A DNA stretch of 64,000 bases, from the NCBI RefSeq assembly GCF_016342705.1, contig NZ_JAEINV010000010.1, positions 1-64,000 of the forward strand. The letters are read 5' to 3'. The translations under genes were made by a program, and so were the position numbers. This document shows, piece by piece, positions 9,487 through 17,500 of this stretch (its first letter is position 1; each line of letters begins with the position of its first letter). The notes beneath the pieces are model-generated. The model did no database searches and had not been told where the DNA came from. It saw nothing but the letters and a program-made list of their open reading frames with translations. The DNA is from Lutibacter sp. (GTDB lineage Bacteria > Bacteroidota > Bacteroidia > Flavobacteriales > Flavobacteriaceae).

Positions 9487-10992
9487 TTATTCCCAATCTG
9501 GCATTATAGCATTTGAAAACATTTTAGTTCTATCATTACTGTCATCAATATCCATTTTGTAAATGTCTTTTATGGAAATTCCATCATTGGATGTGTTTAC
9601 AAAAATAACTTCTGCTTCATTAGGGGAAAAACGGGGATCTAAATCTACAGTTCCTGCAATTTTATTTGAAGAAATATCTAAATTAGTTGCATCACTAAAT
9701 TTATGAATAAATATATGTGTATCCAACTGTCTATTATTTGGACTCTCAAATTCTGAAATATCATAACTATATAATAAAAGTTTATTATTTATTGAGATAT
9801 TTAATCCACCTGCAGCCCCGTGGACTCCAGACAACACATTATTTATAGTATTTCCCTCTAAATCAATTGTGAAAATTGAAATATTGTATCCTGCAATATC
9901 ATTAGTTTTTAAGGCAATTAAACTTTCATCATTACTCCAGTCACATTCAGTAATAAAACTTCCATCAGTAGTTTTATAAATTTGTTTCAATCCGCTTCCA
10001 TCTTTATTTATAATGTATAACTTATCATAATGCGGATAAATAAATCTATCTCCATTAGATGACCAAGAATAATCAATTTCATTAAAATTAAATCCTGTAA
10101 CAGGAACTGCATCGGTTACCTTTTTAACATCTGATCCATTAGGACTCATTGTAAACAAATGTGTTTCATTATTATAAGTTCTTAGAAAAGCAATTAAATT
10201 GGATGCCTGATTTTTTCGAGGTCTCCAACTATTCAATTCTTCTGAAGTTAATTGAATTTTATTTTCAGGTATAGAGTCCGTTTCATTAAAACTTGAAGAA
10301 TAAATAACATGGTTATTATTTTCATATTTTTCAACATATACATATCTATTTTCAGGAAATTGCTTTATTTTAAACGTACTTATTGTACTTAAAACTTCAT
10401 CATTAATATTATCAGACGCCCCTATTTGCCAAAAATATTTTACTCCATATTTTAAATTTGAAATTACATATGTTGATTCACTGATACTATCAACTTTTAT
10501 AATATCATTATTATAATCATTTTTAAGTTCAATACTATAAGATATTTCATCTTCATCTGGGTCTGTAGATTCCCACGTAAATTCCACTGAAAGTTCCAAA
10601 TCTTCAGTAGCATCAATTGGTGAAATTAAAATTGGAGCTGATGGGGGGCGATTTAAAGCATTATCATCTTCCATCTCAAAAATAACATTCACTGTTAAAT
10701 CTACAGTAACGGTTGCTGGTTCAAATGTTGTTAAATAATTTTCTTTTGTTGCACTTACGGAATAATCTCCTGCTTCAATTTCTTCAATAGTAAAATAGCC
10801 ATCAACATCGGTAAAAACAGTATTATTGGTAGGGCTTAAAGTAATTTTAGCATTTTCAATTGGATCAAAGCTTACAGCTTCTACAACTCTACCGGTAATA
10901 GTACCTTTCCCAATAAAACCTGTTGTTTCTTCACTACAATTGGTTAAAAATACTAATAGAAAGATTAATAAAATATTTATATTTTTTTTCAT
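9487..10992 (-). CDS. Lipoprotein with CarboxypepD-like, FN3-like and PD40 propeller domains
   Basis: Exported lipoprotein of 501 residues: lipobox ending at C19 (LLVFLTNC). Residues about 30-110 form a carboxypeptidase-regulatory-like (CNA-B type) domain (GTITGRVVEAVSFDPIENAK). About 117-210 resemble a fibronectin-like domain (PPSAPILISPIDATEDLELS). About 220-501 contain TolB/PD40-like propeller blades with repeated (W/R)SxxxxxI and NxxG patterns. It is the last gene of the curli operon, 11 bp after csgG, so it is probably an outer-membrane accessory of curli secretion or fibre anchoring. This role is inferred from position only. Confidence 0.7.
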   Translation of the reverse strand: MKKNINILLIFLLVFLTNCSEETTGFIGKGTITGRVVEAVSFDPIENAKITLSPTNNTVFTDVDGYFTIEEIEAGDYSVSATKENYLTTFEPATVTVDLTVNVIFEMEDDNALNRPPSAPILISPIDATEDLELSVEFTWESTDPDEDEISYSIELKNDYNNDIIKVDSISESTYVISNLKYGVKYFWQIGASDNINDEVLSTISTFKIKQFPENRYVYVEKYENNNHVIYSSSFNETDSIPENKIQLTSEELNSWRPRKNQASNLIAFLRTYNNETHLFTMSPNGSDVKKVTDAVPVTGFNFNEIDYSWSSNGDRFIYPHYDKLYIINKDGSGLKQIYKTTDGSFITECDWSNDESLIALKTNDIAGYNISIFTIDLEGNTINNVLSGVHGAAGGLNISINNKLLLYSYDISEFESPNNRQLDTHIFIHKFSDATNLDISSNKIAGTVDLDPRFSPNEAEVIFVNTSNDGISIKDIYKMDIDDSNDRTKMFSNAIMPDWE

Positions 10993-11003
10993 AATTTCAT
11001 TTT

Positions 11004-12398
11004 TTAATCAAACATTACTGGCTTAACACTATTATATGGTTTTCCTAAATAAAAATTTAATCCAAAACCTATTTTGTAATAAAAATCATTCCATTTTCCT
11101 TGGTTTAAATCTTCTAATTTGTCTGTAAACAACATATTTTGTTCAACAAACACTTTAATTCCTAAATTATTTACTGGTAAAAATTCTATTCCTCCACCAT
11201 ATTGAAATTTAGCATACGTATTATTAAACTTTTTATCTGAAACAGCCCCAAAACCAGCGTAAATAAAAGGCGTTAAATTATCGTATGGTAAAATATCATA
11301 TCCTAAATTCGTATCTAAAGAAACGTAGTCATTTTTAAAGGTATTTTCGTTTTCTAATTGAAAATAGCTAGTAACAAAGTTTAAATTTAATCCAGGTTTT
11401 TTAAAATACATTTTTATTGACAAATTTGCTCCTAACCTTTTAGCTGCATCTCCATAATCATTATTAGGAATGGTCATTGCCCCATCAAAATTTATTGCTG
11501 AAGATCCTCTTTTATCTTCTAATTTTCTATCATATAAGGCCGTAGATTCAGCCTCTTCTTTCTCCTTTAAATATTTTTCTTTTACTAAATTTACAACAGG
11601 CTCTCCGCCTTTTGGCACCCACAAACCGTCAACAATTCCTTCAACAATTAAAAGCTCTACAGCTTTATCAATGGCTTCTTTAATTGCCAATTGTGCAGGT
11701 TCATTTTTGGTAACACCTGTTTCAACTTCTAACAATTTTTTAATATTAACATATCTAAACAAATTAGCTGAAATTCCTTGTGACAATATTGTTTTTGAAA
11801 CGTACACATTCTTTAAGATTCTGCCACTTGATGTAGAAACCGCTCTTAAATATACCGTTATTCTATCTTGCCTATATTTTGCAGCTCCACCTAATCCAAA
11901 ATACCTAGCGCCTGAACCTCCTGTAATTATATTAGAATCATAAGAAACAACGCCACCTTCAATAATAATACCTGCAAATAATAATGGTGGAATTGATGTA
12001 GTTTGATCTTCGTTTGCATCTCTTGCATATTCTTGACGTGTAGATCTAATTATTTGTCTTTCATTTAACAAATTACCTATATTCTCTCTTTCTATAGGTT
12101 TAAACCAATTAGATTCTTCTAAAGATTTTAATAAAATAGAAGTACCTCCTTGTGAAACAGCTGTGCTAAAAGTAGAGCCATTTTCTACTAGTTTATATTG
12201 ACCCGTTTGATCTCTAAATTTATAAACACCAACTACGTTTTCAGTAGCAGGAAAAATACTATCTAAAATACTTTTACCGGAAGTATTTTCTCCAATTCTT
12301 GCTTTACTAGTTTTAAATGGTTGATTAAAATAAGTGCCACAACTTGTTAATAATAATAAAATAACAAAGCTATTGATAACTTTTAAATACTTTCTCAT
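11004..12398 (-). CDS. csgG: Curli secretion channel CsgG with C-terminal barrel-like extension
   Basis: Outer-membrane lipoprotein channel for curlin export. Lipobox C20 (LLLLTSC). Residues about 40-265 follow CsgG: VVGVYKFRDQTGQYK, STAVSQGGTSILLKSLEESNWF, PIERENIGNLLNERQIIR, LLFAGIIIEGGVVSYDSN, DRITVYLRAVSTSSGRIL. E. coli CsgG ends near 277; this protein continues to 464. The extra part (about 295-464) has alternating aromatic/polar strands (LGANLSIKMYFKKPGLNLNF, GYDILPYDNLTPFIYAGFGA) like an eight-stranded outer-membrane barrel of the opacity type. It lies 20 bp after csgF. Confidence 0.9.
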   Translation of the reverse strand: MRKYLKVINSFVILLLLTSCGTYFNQPFKTSKARIGENTSGKSILDSIFPATENVVGVYKFRDQTGQYKLVENGSTFSTAVSQGGTSILLKSLEESNWFKPIERENIGNLLNERQIIRSTRQEYARDANEDQTTSIPPLLFAGIIIEGGVVSYDSNIITGGSGARYFGLGGAAKYRQDRITVYLRAVSTSSGRILKNVYVSKTILSQGISANLFRYVNIKKLLEVETGVTKNEPAQLAIKEAIDKAVELLIVEGIVDGLWVPKGGEPVVNLVKEKYLKEKEEAESTALYDRKLEDKRGSSAINFDGAMTIPNNDYGDAAKRLGANLSIKMYFKKPGLNLNFVTSYFQLENENTFKNDYVSLDTNLGYDILPYDNLTPFIYAGFGAVSDKKFNNTYAKFQYGGGIEFLPVNNLGIKVFVEQNMLFTDKLEDLNQGKWNDFYYKIGFGLNFYLGKPYNSVKPVMFD

Positions 12399-12418
12399 AA
12401 TTTTAAGGGTTGTAGTAT

Positions 12419-12829
12419 TTAGTTTGGAATTGTAATTTGAGTTTGCTCTCCAGTTGATGTATCTAAGATATTAACAGACAACCCATTACTTGTTGGACTA
12501 ACCTCAACTACTAAAGAACCGAAAACAAATGTTCCAACTGATAATGCTTGATCACCAAATTGCTGAGTAAATAAATCTTGAGACAATGAATTTAATAATT
12601 GTCTATTTAAGCTTTCTGTAAAATTTTCTAAATCTGAAGCTTGATCAAAACTAAATCCTGAGTCTTCTTCAAAACTATTTTGTGCATTTGCAGACGCCAA
12701 TAATTGTTGGTAATTAAATGTATCACCGCCAAAAAATGGATTAATTGGTTTGTAAACTAAGTTTTGTGAAAACATGAAAATCGGTATACAAATGAGTATA
12801 ACGACTTGTATAAATTTTAACTTTTTCAT
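12419..12829 (-). CDS. csgF: Curli assembly factor CsgF
   Basis: 136-residue exported protein (signal peptide about 1-21). The mature N-terminus LVYKPINPFFGGDTFN and the block LLASANAQN are the CsgF signature; in E. coli this segment plugs the CsgG vestibule and links the nucleator to the pore. The C-terminal region SLVVEVSPTSNGLSVNILDT also matches the family. It lies between csgE and csgG. Confidence 0.92.
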   Translation of the reverse strand: MKKLKFIQVVILICIPIFMFSQNLVYKPINPFFGGDTFNYQQLLASANAQNSFEEDSGFSFDQASDLENFTESLNRQLLNSLSQDLFTQQFGDQALSVGTFVFGSLVVEVSPTSNGLSVNILDTSTGEQTQITIPN

Positions 12830-12850
12830 ACTTAAAGATAGTAATTATTT

Positions 12851-13579
12851 TTAGATTCTGCTATTTCTAAATAACATTTTTCGTTGTTTAGAATATTGAC
12901 TTAAATTTTGTAATGATGCCTTAACTCCTGATTTTAAATAGTCTTCATCTGGTTTAGACATAAATTCAAATAATACTTGATCATCAACCTCCACCGTAAT
13001 TATACTGCTAGTTCCAAAATACGGTTTTTCTTTAATTGTTATAATAAATGGATATTGCGTTCCTGAAGTTAAATAATCTTGATAAAAATAATCATGAAAA
13101 TCTTTACCTATTTTAGTTATCACTTCATCAACTACAATACCTTTTAACTCAAAATCAGTTTCTTTTACTTCTTTTTCTTGAGCTTGTTGTTGTTTTTGAG
13201 GAAGAATATATATTGAATCTTTTGAAATTAATACACCTTCTTGTTTTACAAACAAATAAATCCGTAAGTCTTCATCTGAATTTAAATTTAATCGAATTTC
13301 AGATACAGTCTTACTTTCTTCAGGATTTAATGAAAATTCACCTTCCTGCCTATTGCTTGAAAAATTTCCGGATGCATTTTTTTTTAAAGCTAATAAATTA
13401 TAGTATAAATTACTCTTAAAAACAGATTCTTCATTTTCAACTTGAGCGCGTATTAAAATTAAATTATCAGATTCCTGAATATTAATTTTTGCCTTAACAG
13501 CCTCATTTAGTTGCCCATAAAATTGATTAAAACTTAACATTAAACAACATAAAACAATATGTATTTTAAATTGTTTCAT
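12851..13579 (-). CDS. csgE: CsgE-type curli chaperone with extra N-terminal domain
   Basis: 242 residues, about twice the 129 of E. coli CsgE. Signal peptide 1-22. The C-terminal half (about 140-242) is CsgE: IVVDEVITKIGKDFHDYF, ITIKEKPYFGTSSIITVEVD, DQVLFEF, then a C-terminal helix. The N-terminal half (about 28-125) contains NLYYNLLALKKNASGNFSSN followed by EGEFSLNPEESKTVSEIRLN, which resembles the CsgH curli-inhibitor fold known from other bacteria. I infer a CsgH-CsgE fusion; the CsgE part is firm, the CsgH part is not. A Gln/Lys-rich linker (QKQQQAQEKEVKE) joins the two. Confidence 0.82.
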   Translation of the reverse strand: MKQFKIHIVLCCLMLSFNQFYGQLNEAVKAKINIQESDNLILIRAQVENEESVFKSNLYYNLLALKKNASGNFSSNRQEGEFSLNPEESKTVSEIRLNLNSDEDLRIYLFVKQEGVLISKDSIYILPQKQQQAQEKEVKETDFELKGIVVDEVITKIGKDFHDYFYQDYLTSGTQYPFIITIKEKPYFGTSSIITVEVDDQVLFEFMSKPDEDYLKSGVKASLQNLSQYSKQRKMLFRNSRI

Positions 13580-13582
13580 TGG

Positions 13583-14047
13583 TTAGTAATTTTTTATAAT
13601 CAATGTGTTAAAGTCAGATTTCTGAATAATACCTATATTTTTAATTATTGAATTTTCACCATAAATTTGAAGGCTATTAGAATTTCCTTGCTGTGTTATA
13701 TTAAAATTTGATGGTGTACTATTATAGTAGTTTATAAAATTATAATAGTTATTATTACCTAATTGATTTACTTTTTGAGCATCAATACCTTTTTGTTTAA
13801 TATCAATCTCATTATTATTCCCAATTTGATTTAAACTAACAATATTACTTTGCACTTGATAACTATTCGTAGAAAGTGTTTTTGCTTCAGTTAATTTTGA
13901 TGATAATTCTTTATTTGATTGAAAATATTGATTTATTACATATGTATTTTCATCTGATAGCTGCTGTGCAGTTATAAAGTTACAATTAACAAAGAACAAT
14001 GCTAAAGTAATAATTATTATGTAGTTGCATTTTTTCATCTTACTCAA
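13583..14047 (-). CDS. Curlin-repeat minor subunit / nucleator-like protein (copy 1)
   Basis: 154 residues with a signal peptide ending near FITAQQ. It carries few and degenerate curlin repeats: SLNQIGNNNEIDIKQKG, VNQLGNNNYYNF, NITQQGNSNSLQIYGENS. The QxGNxNxxxI pattern is the amyloid repeat of CsgA/CsgB. Size, operon position before csgE and the few repeats suggest a CsgB-like nucleator. It is a paralogue of the product of 15610-16053 (shared ENTYVINQYFQ / QNTFLINQYFQ and GENSI(I/V)(K/N)NI). It follows the long curlin 14165-15187 across a terminator-like hairpin. Confidence 0.8.
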   Translation of the reverse strand: MSKMKKCNYIIIITLALFFVNCNFITAQQLSDENTYVINQYFQSNKELSSKLTEAKTLSTNSYQVQSNIVSLNQIGNNNEIDIKQKGIDAQKVNQLGNNNYYNFINYYNSTPSNFNITQQGNSNSLQIYGENSIIKNIGIIQKSDFNTLIIKNY

Positions 14048-14053
14048 ATTTAA

Positions 14054-14082
14054 GAAAAAAAGAGGGTTTTCACCCTCTTTTT
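14054..14082 (-). terminator. Hairpin between curlin and nucleator genes (attenuator-like)
   Basis: AAAAAGAGGGT / ACCCTCTTTTT with a 4-nt loop. The minus-strand transcript of the curlin gene meets it before the nucleator-like gene, so partial read-through would set a high curlin to nucleator ratio. Confidence 0.75.
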
Positions 14083-14164
14083 ATTGATTATTTTTAGTAG
14101 TAATATATTTTTTCGTTATGTTAAGACAATAAGTTTCTTTATTGTTTTAACTAACTAAGAATAA

Positions 14165-15187
14165 TTAAAAAGGAGAAGTCCCATTAGTTTGCATTACACT
14201 TGCATTGTTCATGTTACCATATTGTGAAATATAACTAATATTACCCCATCCACTTGCATCTGTATTTTGAGAAACACCTGCTTTATTATTATTTCCTAAT
14301 TGATAAATAGCACTTAAATTAGCTCCCATAGGTCCAGCTTTTTGATCAACACAAGCTAAGTTTTCATTTCCAATTTGTAATGTGCTTGAATAATTTGATG
14401 CAAAACCATCACCTACATTACTATACCCTACTTGAGTACTTAAAGATGTATTTCCTGTACCATTTTGTTCAGCAAACCCATAATTATGAGTACCTGTTTG
14501 AACTTGTTTTGCTTTATTGTCATCACCTCCATATTGCCAAATACTTGCTTCGTTCCCTGTACCTGCTGAATGACTGTCTGTTGAATTCTGGATTTGAGTA
14601 GCTTCATTATTATTTGTAAGTTGTTCTACCATAGCAGTATTACCATCACCTCTTTGTTTTTGATAAGATGCATTATCATCTCCCATTTGGCGAGTATATG
14701 TAACATTATGTTCTGCCCAGCCTATTCCAACATCTTGCATTACAAAGTTTCTATTTCCTGATTGTATAACATCACTATCATTAAAATCTCCATCTTGTTT
14801 AACATCTGAATAATTTTGATCACCACTTTGGTATACTTGAGCGTCATTAAATGTTCCTCCTAATCCTAAATAACCATCATTTCCTTTTTGGTTTATCATA
14901 GAATAATTTTGAGCTCCTACTTGAAAAACATTCGCATCATTATTATCACCTGTTTGGTTAATAATACTATTATTTTCGTTATCGTAAGAAATATATGTTA
15001 GTCTTTGAATTTGTGGAACACTGCAATCTACACAACCAGCCTCATCAGGAGCACTTTGTGTGGATACACCTGTAGCCCATTGATTAACTTGATTGTAGTA
15101 AAATGGATTGCCGGTAAAAAATTGCGTTTGAGCAAATAACATACTTGTTGCGCATAGCATAGCCATGCTTAAAATTAATTTTTTCAT
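14165..15187 (-). CDS. Curlin-repeat amyloid subunit (CsgA-like, copy 1)
   Basis: 340 residues: signal peptide (ATSMLFAQ, cleavage near 20), then about 12-13 curlin-type repeats with Q-x-G-x-x-N-x-A/S cores, e.g. NQTGDNNDANVFQVGAQNYS, QSGDQNYSDVKQDGDFNDSD, YQLGNNNKAGVSQ. Such repeats stack as a beta-solenoid and make functional amyloid at the cell surface. The protein is longer than E. coli CsgA (151 aa, five repeats). It ends in NGTSPF, similar to the PGSPF end of the second copy. A mature-terminus motif with two Cys (CVDCS) is shared with the paralogue (CDGCT). Confidence 0.9.
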   Translation of the reverse strand: MKKLILSMAMLCATSMLFAQTQFFTGNPFYYNQVNQWATGVSTQSAPDEAGCVDCSVPQIQRLTYISYDNENNSIINQTGDNNDANVFQVGAQNYSMINQKGNDGYLGLGGTFNDAQVYQSGDQNYSDVKQDGDFNDSDVIQSGNRNFVMQDVGIGWAEHNVTYTRQMGDDNASYQKQRGDGNTAMVEQLTNNNEATQIQNSTDSHSAGTGNEASIWQYGGDDNKAKQVQTGTHNYGFAEQNGTGNTSLSTQVGYSNVGDGFASNYSSTLQIGNENLACVDQKAGPMGANLSAIYQLGNNNKAGVSQNTDASGWGNISYISQYGNMNNASVMQTNGTSPF

Positions 15188-15609
15188 ATTAAATGATTTT
15201 AAGTTAGTAATAATTAGTAATAAATTTTTAAAATTTATATGAGGATACTATATCAAGTCAGTAACTAAAAAGCACTAAAATGAATAATATAAATTTTCAA
15301 TACGGGGAAAACAATTTTTTTTGGGATTTAAACAGTGGGGTAATAAAATAAAAAAGTACTTTATCTATATTTAAGCAGGACTAAATTACAGATACTTAAT
15401 GAAATAACCATACTTTTTTGCGAAAAATATACAAAATACATCCTTTTACTAATAAAATGTAAAATATGTAACATACATTACATGTTTTTATTAAAAAAAC
15501 AAATTCATTCCTTCTTTCAATATATGAAAAGGATTAAATAGTGTTAATTATCAATAAGTTAAGTGATGGCAAAAAATAAATTACAAGCTGTAAGCTAAGG
15601 TCCGCTCAA
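15188..15609. other. Intergenic regulatory region of curlin operon copy 1
   Basis: 422 bp without a gene. It carries the GGGG-rich conserved block (15304-15340) also found before the second curlin gene, and a small hairpin with a following T-rich stretch on the minus strand near 15580 that may end the upstream nucleator transcript. No standard TAnnTTTG box was seen near the curlin start. Confidence 0.6.
15304..15340 (-). promoter_or_regulatory. Conserved curlin upstream element, copy 1
   Basis: Plus-strand reading: GGGGAAAACAATTTTTTTTG followed by GGGATTTAAACAGTGGGG. A homologous block lies at 17200-17235, at nearly the same distance (117-153 versus about 129-164 bp) from its curlin start. 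It is probably a binding site for a shared activator. Confidence 0.6.
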
Positions 15610-16053
15610 TTACTTGTAATTTGTAATAGTGATAGTTTTATTGTTTGAAAACTGTAGTATTTTAATATTATTAACAATTGAATTTTCGCCAAATATGTGT
15701 AAATTATTATTTGAACCCAATTGTTGCACTTCAAAATTTAAATGGCTAGCACGATAGTAGGTTTTAAAATCAAAATTATTATGATTCCCTATTTGCTGAA
15801 CCTGTTTATCTCCTCCGTTTGTTATAATGTTTGTAGTATTATAATCTCCTATTTGTAGTATAGAAACTTCTGAATTTACAGTATTGCAATTATTAAAATT
15901 TGTAGATTGTACTAAATGGGTATTGCTTTGAGTAACTATATTTTGAAAATATTGGTTTATTAGAAAAGTATTTTGGTCTGTTTCTTGTGAAAAACAAACA
16001 ATTGAAGAAATGAATAAAAAAAGTAAAAATAACTTATTTAATAGTGTTTTCAT
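15610..16053 (-). CDS. Curlin-repeat minor subunit / nucleator-like protein (copy 2)
   Basis: 147 residues, signal peptide ending near VCFSQE. Degenerate curlin repeats: EVSILQIGDYNTTNI, VQQIGNHNNFDF, VQQLGSNNNLHIFGENS. It is the paralogue of 13583-14047 and occupies the same place, directly after a curlin gene and a hairpin. It is presumed to be a CsgB-like nucleator or a minor fibre subunit for the second curlin. Confidence 0.78.
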   Translation of the reverse strand: MKTLLNKLFLLFLFISSIVCFSQETDQNTFLINQYFQNIVTQSNTHLVQSTNFNNCNTVNSEVSILQIGDYNTTNIITNGGDKQVQQIGNHNNFDFKTYYRASHLNFEVQQLGSNNNLHIFGENSIVNNIKILQFSNNKTITITNYK

Positions 16054-16072
16054 TTTAAGACTTTTTTTATAA

Positions 16073-16106
16073 AAAAAGGGGAAGGAAAAATTCCCTTCCC
16101 CTTTTT
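16073..16106 (-). terminator. Hairpin between second curlin and its nucleator-like gene
   Basis: AAAAAGGGGAAGG / CCTTCCCCTTTTT with an 8-nt loop. It has the same arrangement as the hairpin at 14054-14082, so partial termination appears to be a designed part of both units. Confidence 0.8.
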
Positions 16107-16126
16107 AATTAATAATTAATACAAAT

Positions 16127-17071
16127 TTAGAAAGGACTTCCTGGTCTAACCATTAATTCTGTTCCAACTTGAGTTACACAAGCTTTGTTAGAATTTCCTT
16201 GTTGATTTACATCACTCCAGTTACTTCCCCATAAAGCATCTTGATCTACATTTGTAAAATTAGTTTTACCATGTTGAGTTACGTAACTTTTGTTAAAGTC
16301 AAAATTCATAAACATAAATGAATCAGTATTATTTTGATCTACACAAGCCATATTACTATTTCCATGTTGATCAATTATAGAATAATTCCAACCACTAAAA
16401 CTAGCTGCTTGGTTACTAACTGCAGTGTTTCCGTTACCATGTTGATCTGAATATGCTTCATTATAGCTTCCATACTGTGTTTGTTTAGCTGCATTTTCGT
16501 GACCATTTTGATCAATATCAGCAATGTTATGAGTATAATATGATCTACCAGAATTTTGATTTTGCTCTGCATAGTTATCATTTCCTTCTTGGTCTACAAA
16601 AGCATCGTTGTATTTTCCATCTTGGAATTGGAAAGATGTATTCCATTCTCCATCTTGATTTACTGTAGCTTCATTTTTATATGCATAACCAGCATCTCCA
16701 ACTAATTGTTTTGCAAAATTTAATTTACCATTTTGAACAACTGTTCCTTCATTTTCGCGACCATATTGATCAACTATTGAATGATTATATCTACCTGTTT
16801 GAGTAACATGAGTAACGTTTTCATCCCCTAATTGTTTAACATATGAATAATTACCCCATCCAAATTGATCAACAACAGCTAAATTTCTTAATTCATCTTG
16901 ATCAACATAACTTGTGTTTTCAAAAGCTCCTCGCCATCCTGTATCTAATTGAGTTATTGTACAACCATCACATTCTACTTGTTGAGGTGGTTCTATAAAA
17001 TTTTCAACAGCTTGTGCAAATAACATACTTGTAGCAAATAATAGCGCTACTGCTAATAATAGTTTTTTCAT
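16127..17071 (-). CDS. Curlin-repeat amyloid subunit (CsgA-like, copy 2)
   Basis: 314 residues: signal peptide (ATSMLFAQ), then about 11-12 curlin-type repeats such as VDQFGWGNYSYVKQLGDENV, NQDGEWNTSFQFQDGKYND and IDQHGNSNMACVDQ. The repeats are richer in Asp, His and Tyr than those of copy 1 (IDQ, VDQ rather than Q-S-G), so the two subunits have diverged. It heads the minus-strand curli cluster and has its own copy of the conserved upstream element. Confidence 0.9.
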   Translation of the reverse strand: MKKLLLAVALLFATSMLFAQAVENFIEPPQQVECDGCTITQLDTGWRGAFENTSYVDQDELRNLAVVDQFGWGNYSYVKQLGDENVTHVTQTGRYNHSIVDQYGRENEGTVVQNGKLNFAKQLVGDAGYAYKNEATVNQDGEWNTSFQFQDGKYNDAFVDQEGNDNYAEQNQNSGRSYYTHNIADIDQNGHENAAKQTQYGSYNEAYSDQHGNGNTAVSNQAASFSGWNYSIIDQHGNSNMACVDQNNTDSFMFMNFDFNKSYVTQHGKTNFTNVDQDALWGSNWSDVNQQGNSNKACVTQVGTELMVRPGSPF

Positions 17072-17199
17072 AATAAAAAATTTTTAAATTAATAAATTCA
17101 TACTTAATACTGTGATATAATTATATAGGGGAATTGAACTACATTTTAAAAATCATTTATTACAAATCATCTTAAAATAATTCTATATAGTTATAAAGT

Positions 17200-17235
17200 A
17201 GGGCGAAACTATTGTGTAGGGTTTATACAGTGGGG
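17200..17235 (-). promoter_or_regulatory. Conserved curlin upstream element, copy 2
   Basis: Plus-strand reading: GGGCGAAACTATTGTGTAGG then GTTTATACAGTGGGG. It aligns with 15304-15340 (shared GGG, AAAC, ATT, GGG, TTTA, ACAGTGGGG). An ACAATTTTTTTTG stretch follows here, as it does inside copy 1. Confidence 0.6.
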
Positions 17236-17393
17236 AAAAACAATTTTTTTTGCGCAATTGAAATTAATTGTACGTAATACTATTTAATTTCTGGTACTAA
17301 TGTACAATATTATTTTAAATTTTACAATATTAAAAGTCTTATTTTCAACACTTTAAGTTGTTTTTTTTTTGAAACTTAGGTTACATAAAAGTG

Positions 17394-17429
17394 AAAAAGT
17401 CAAACAATTTAAACATTGTTTGACTTTTT
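17394..17429 (-). terminator. Terminator of glutamine synthetase III gene
   Basis: AAAAAGTCAAACAAT / ATTGTTTGACTTTTT, 15-bp perfect stem, 6-nt loop; about 72 bp past the GSIII stop on the minus strand. Confidence 0.85.
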
Positions 17430-17500
17430 AATAATTAAACTTACAAAAAAATAAAATTCCACAATTTAATGGCCTATAATTATGAATTTAACAATGAAAA

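Larger units (their letters stand above)
17072..17500. other. Intergenic regulatory region of curlin operon copy 2
   Basis: 429 bp without a gene. Contains the conserved curlin element (17200-17235), a GSIII terminator (17394-17429), and otherwise AT-rich DNA in which I see no further structure. Confidence 0.6.

Noticed and set aside
11470-11943. 157-codon plus-strand ORF opposite csgG
   Set aside because: Antisense shadow of a well-supported CsgG gene; no homology recognised.
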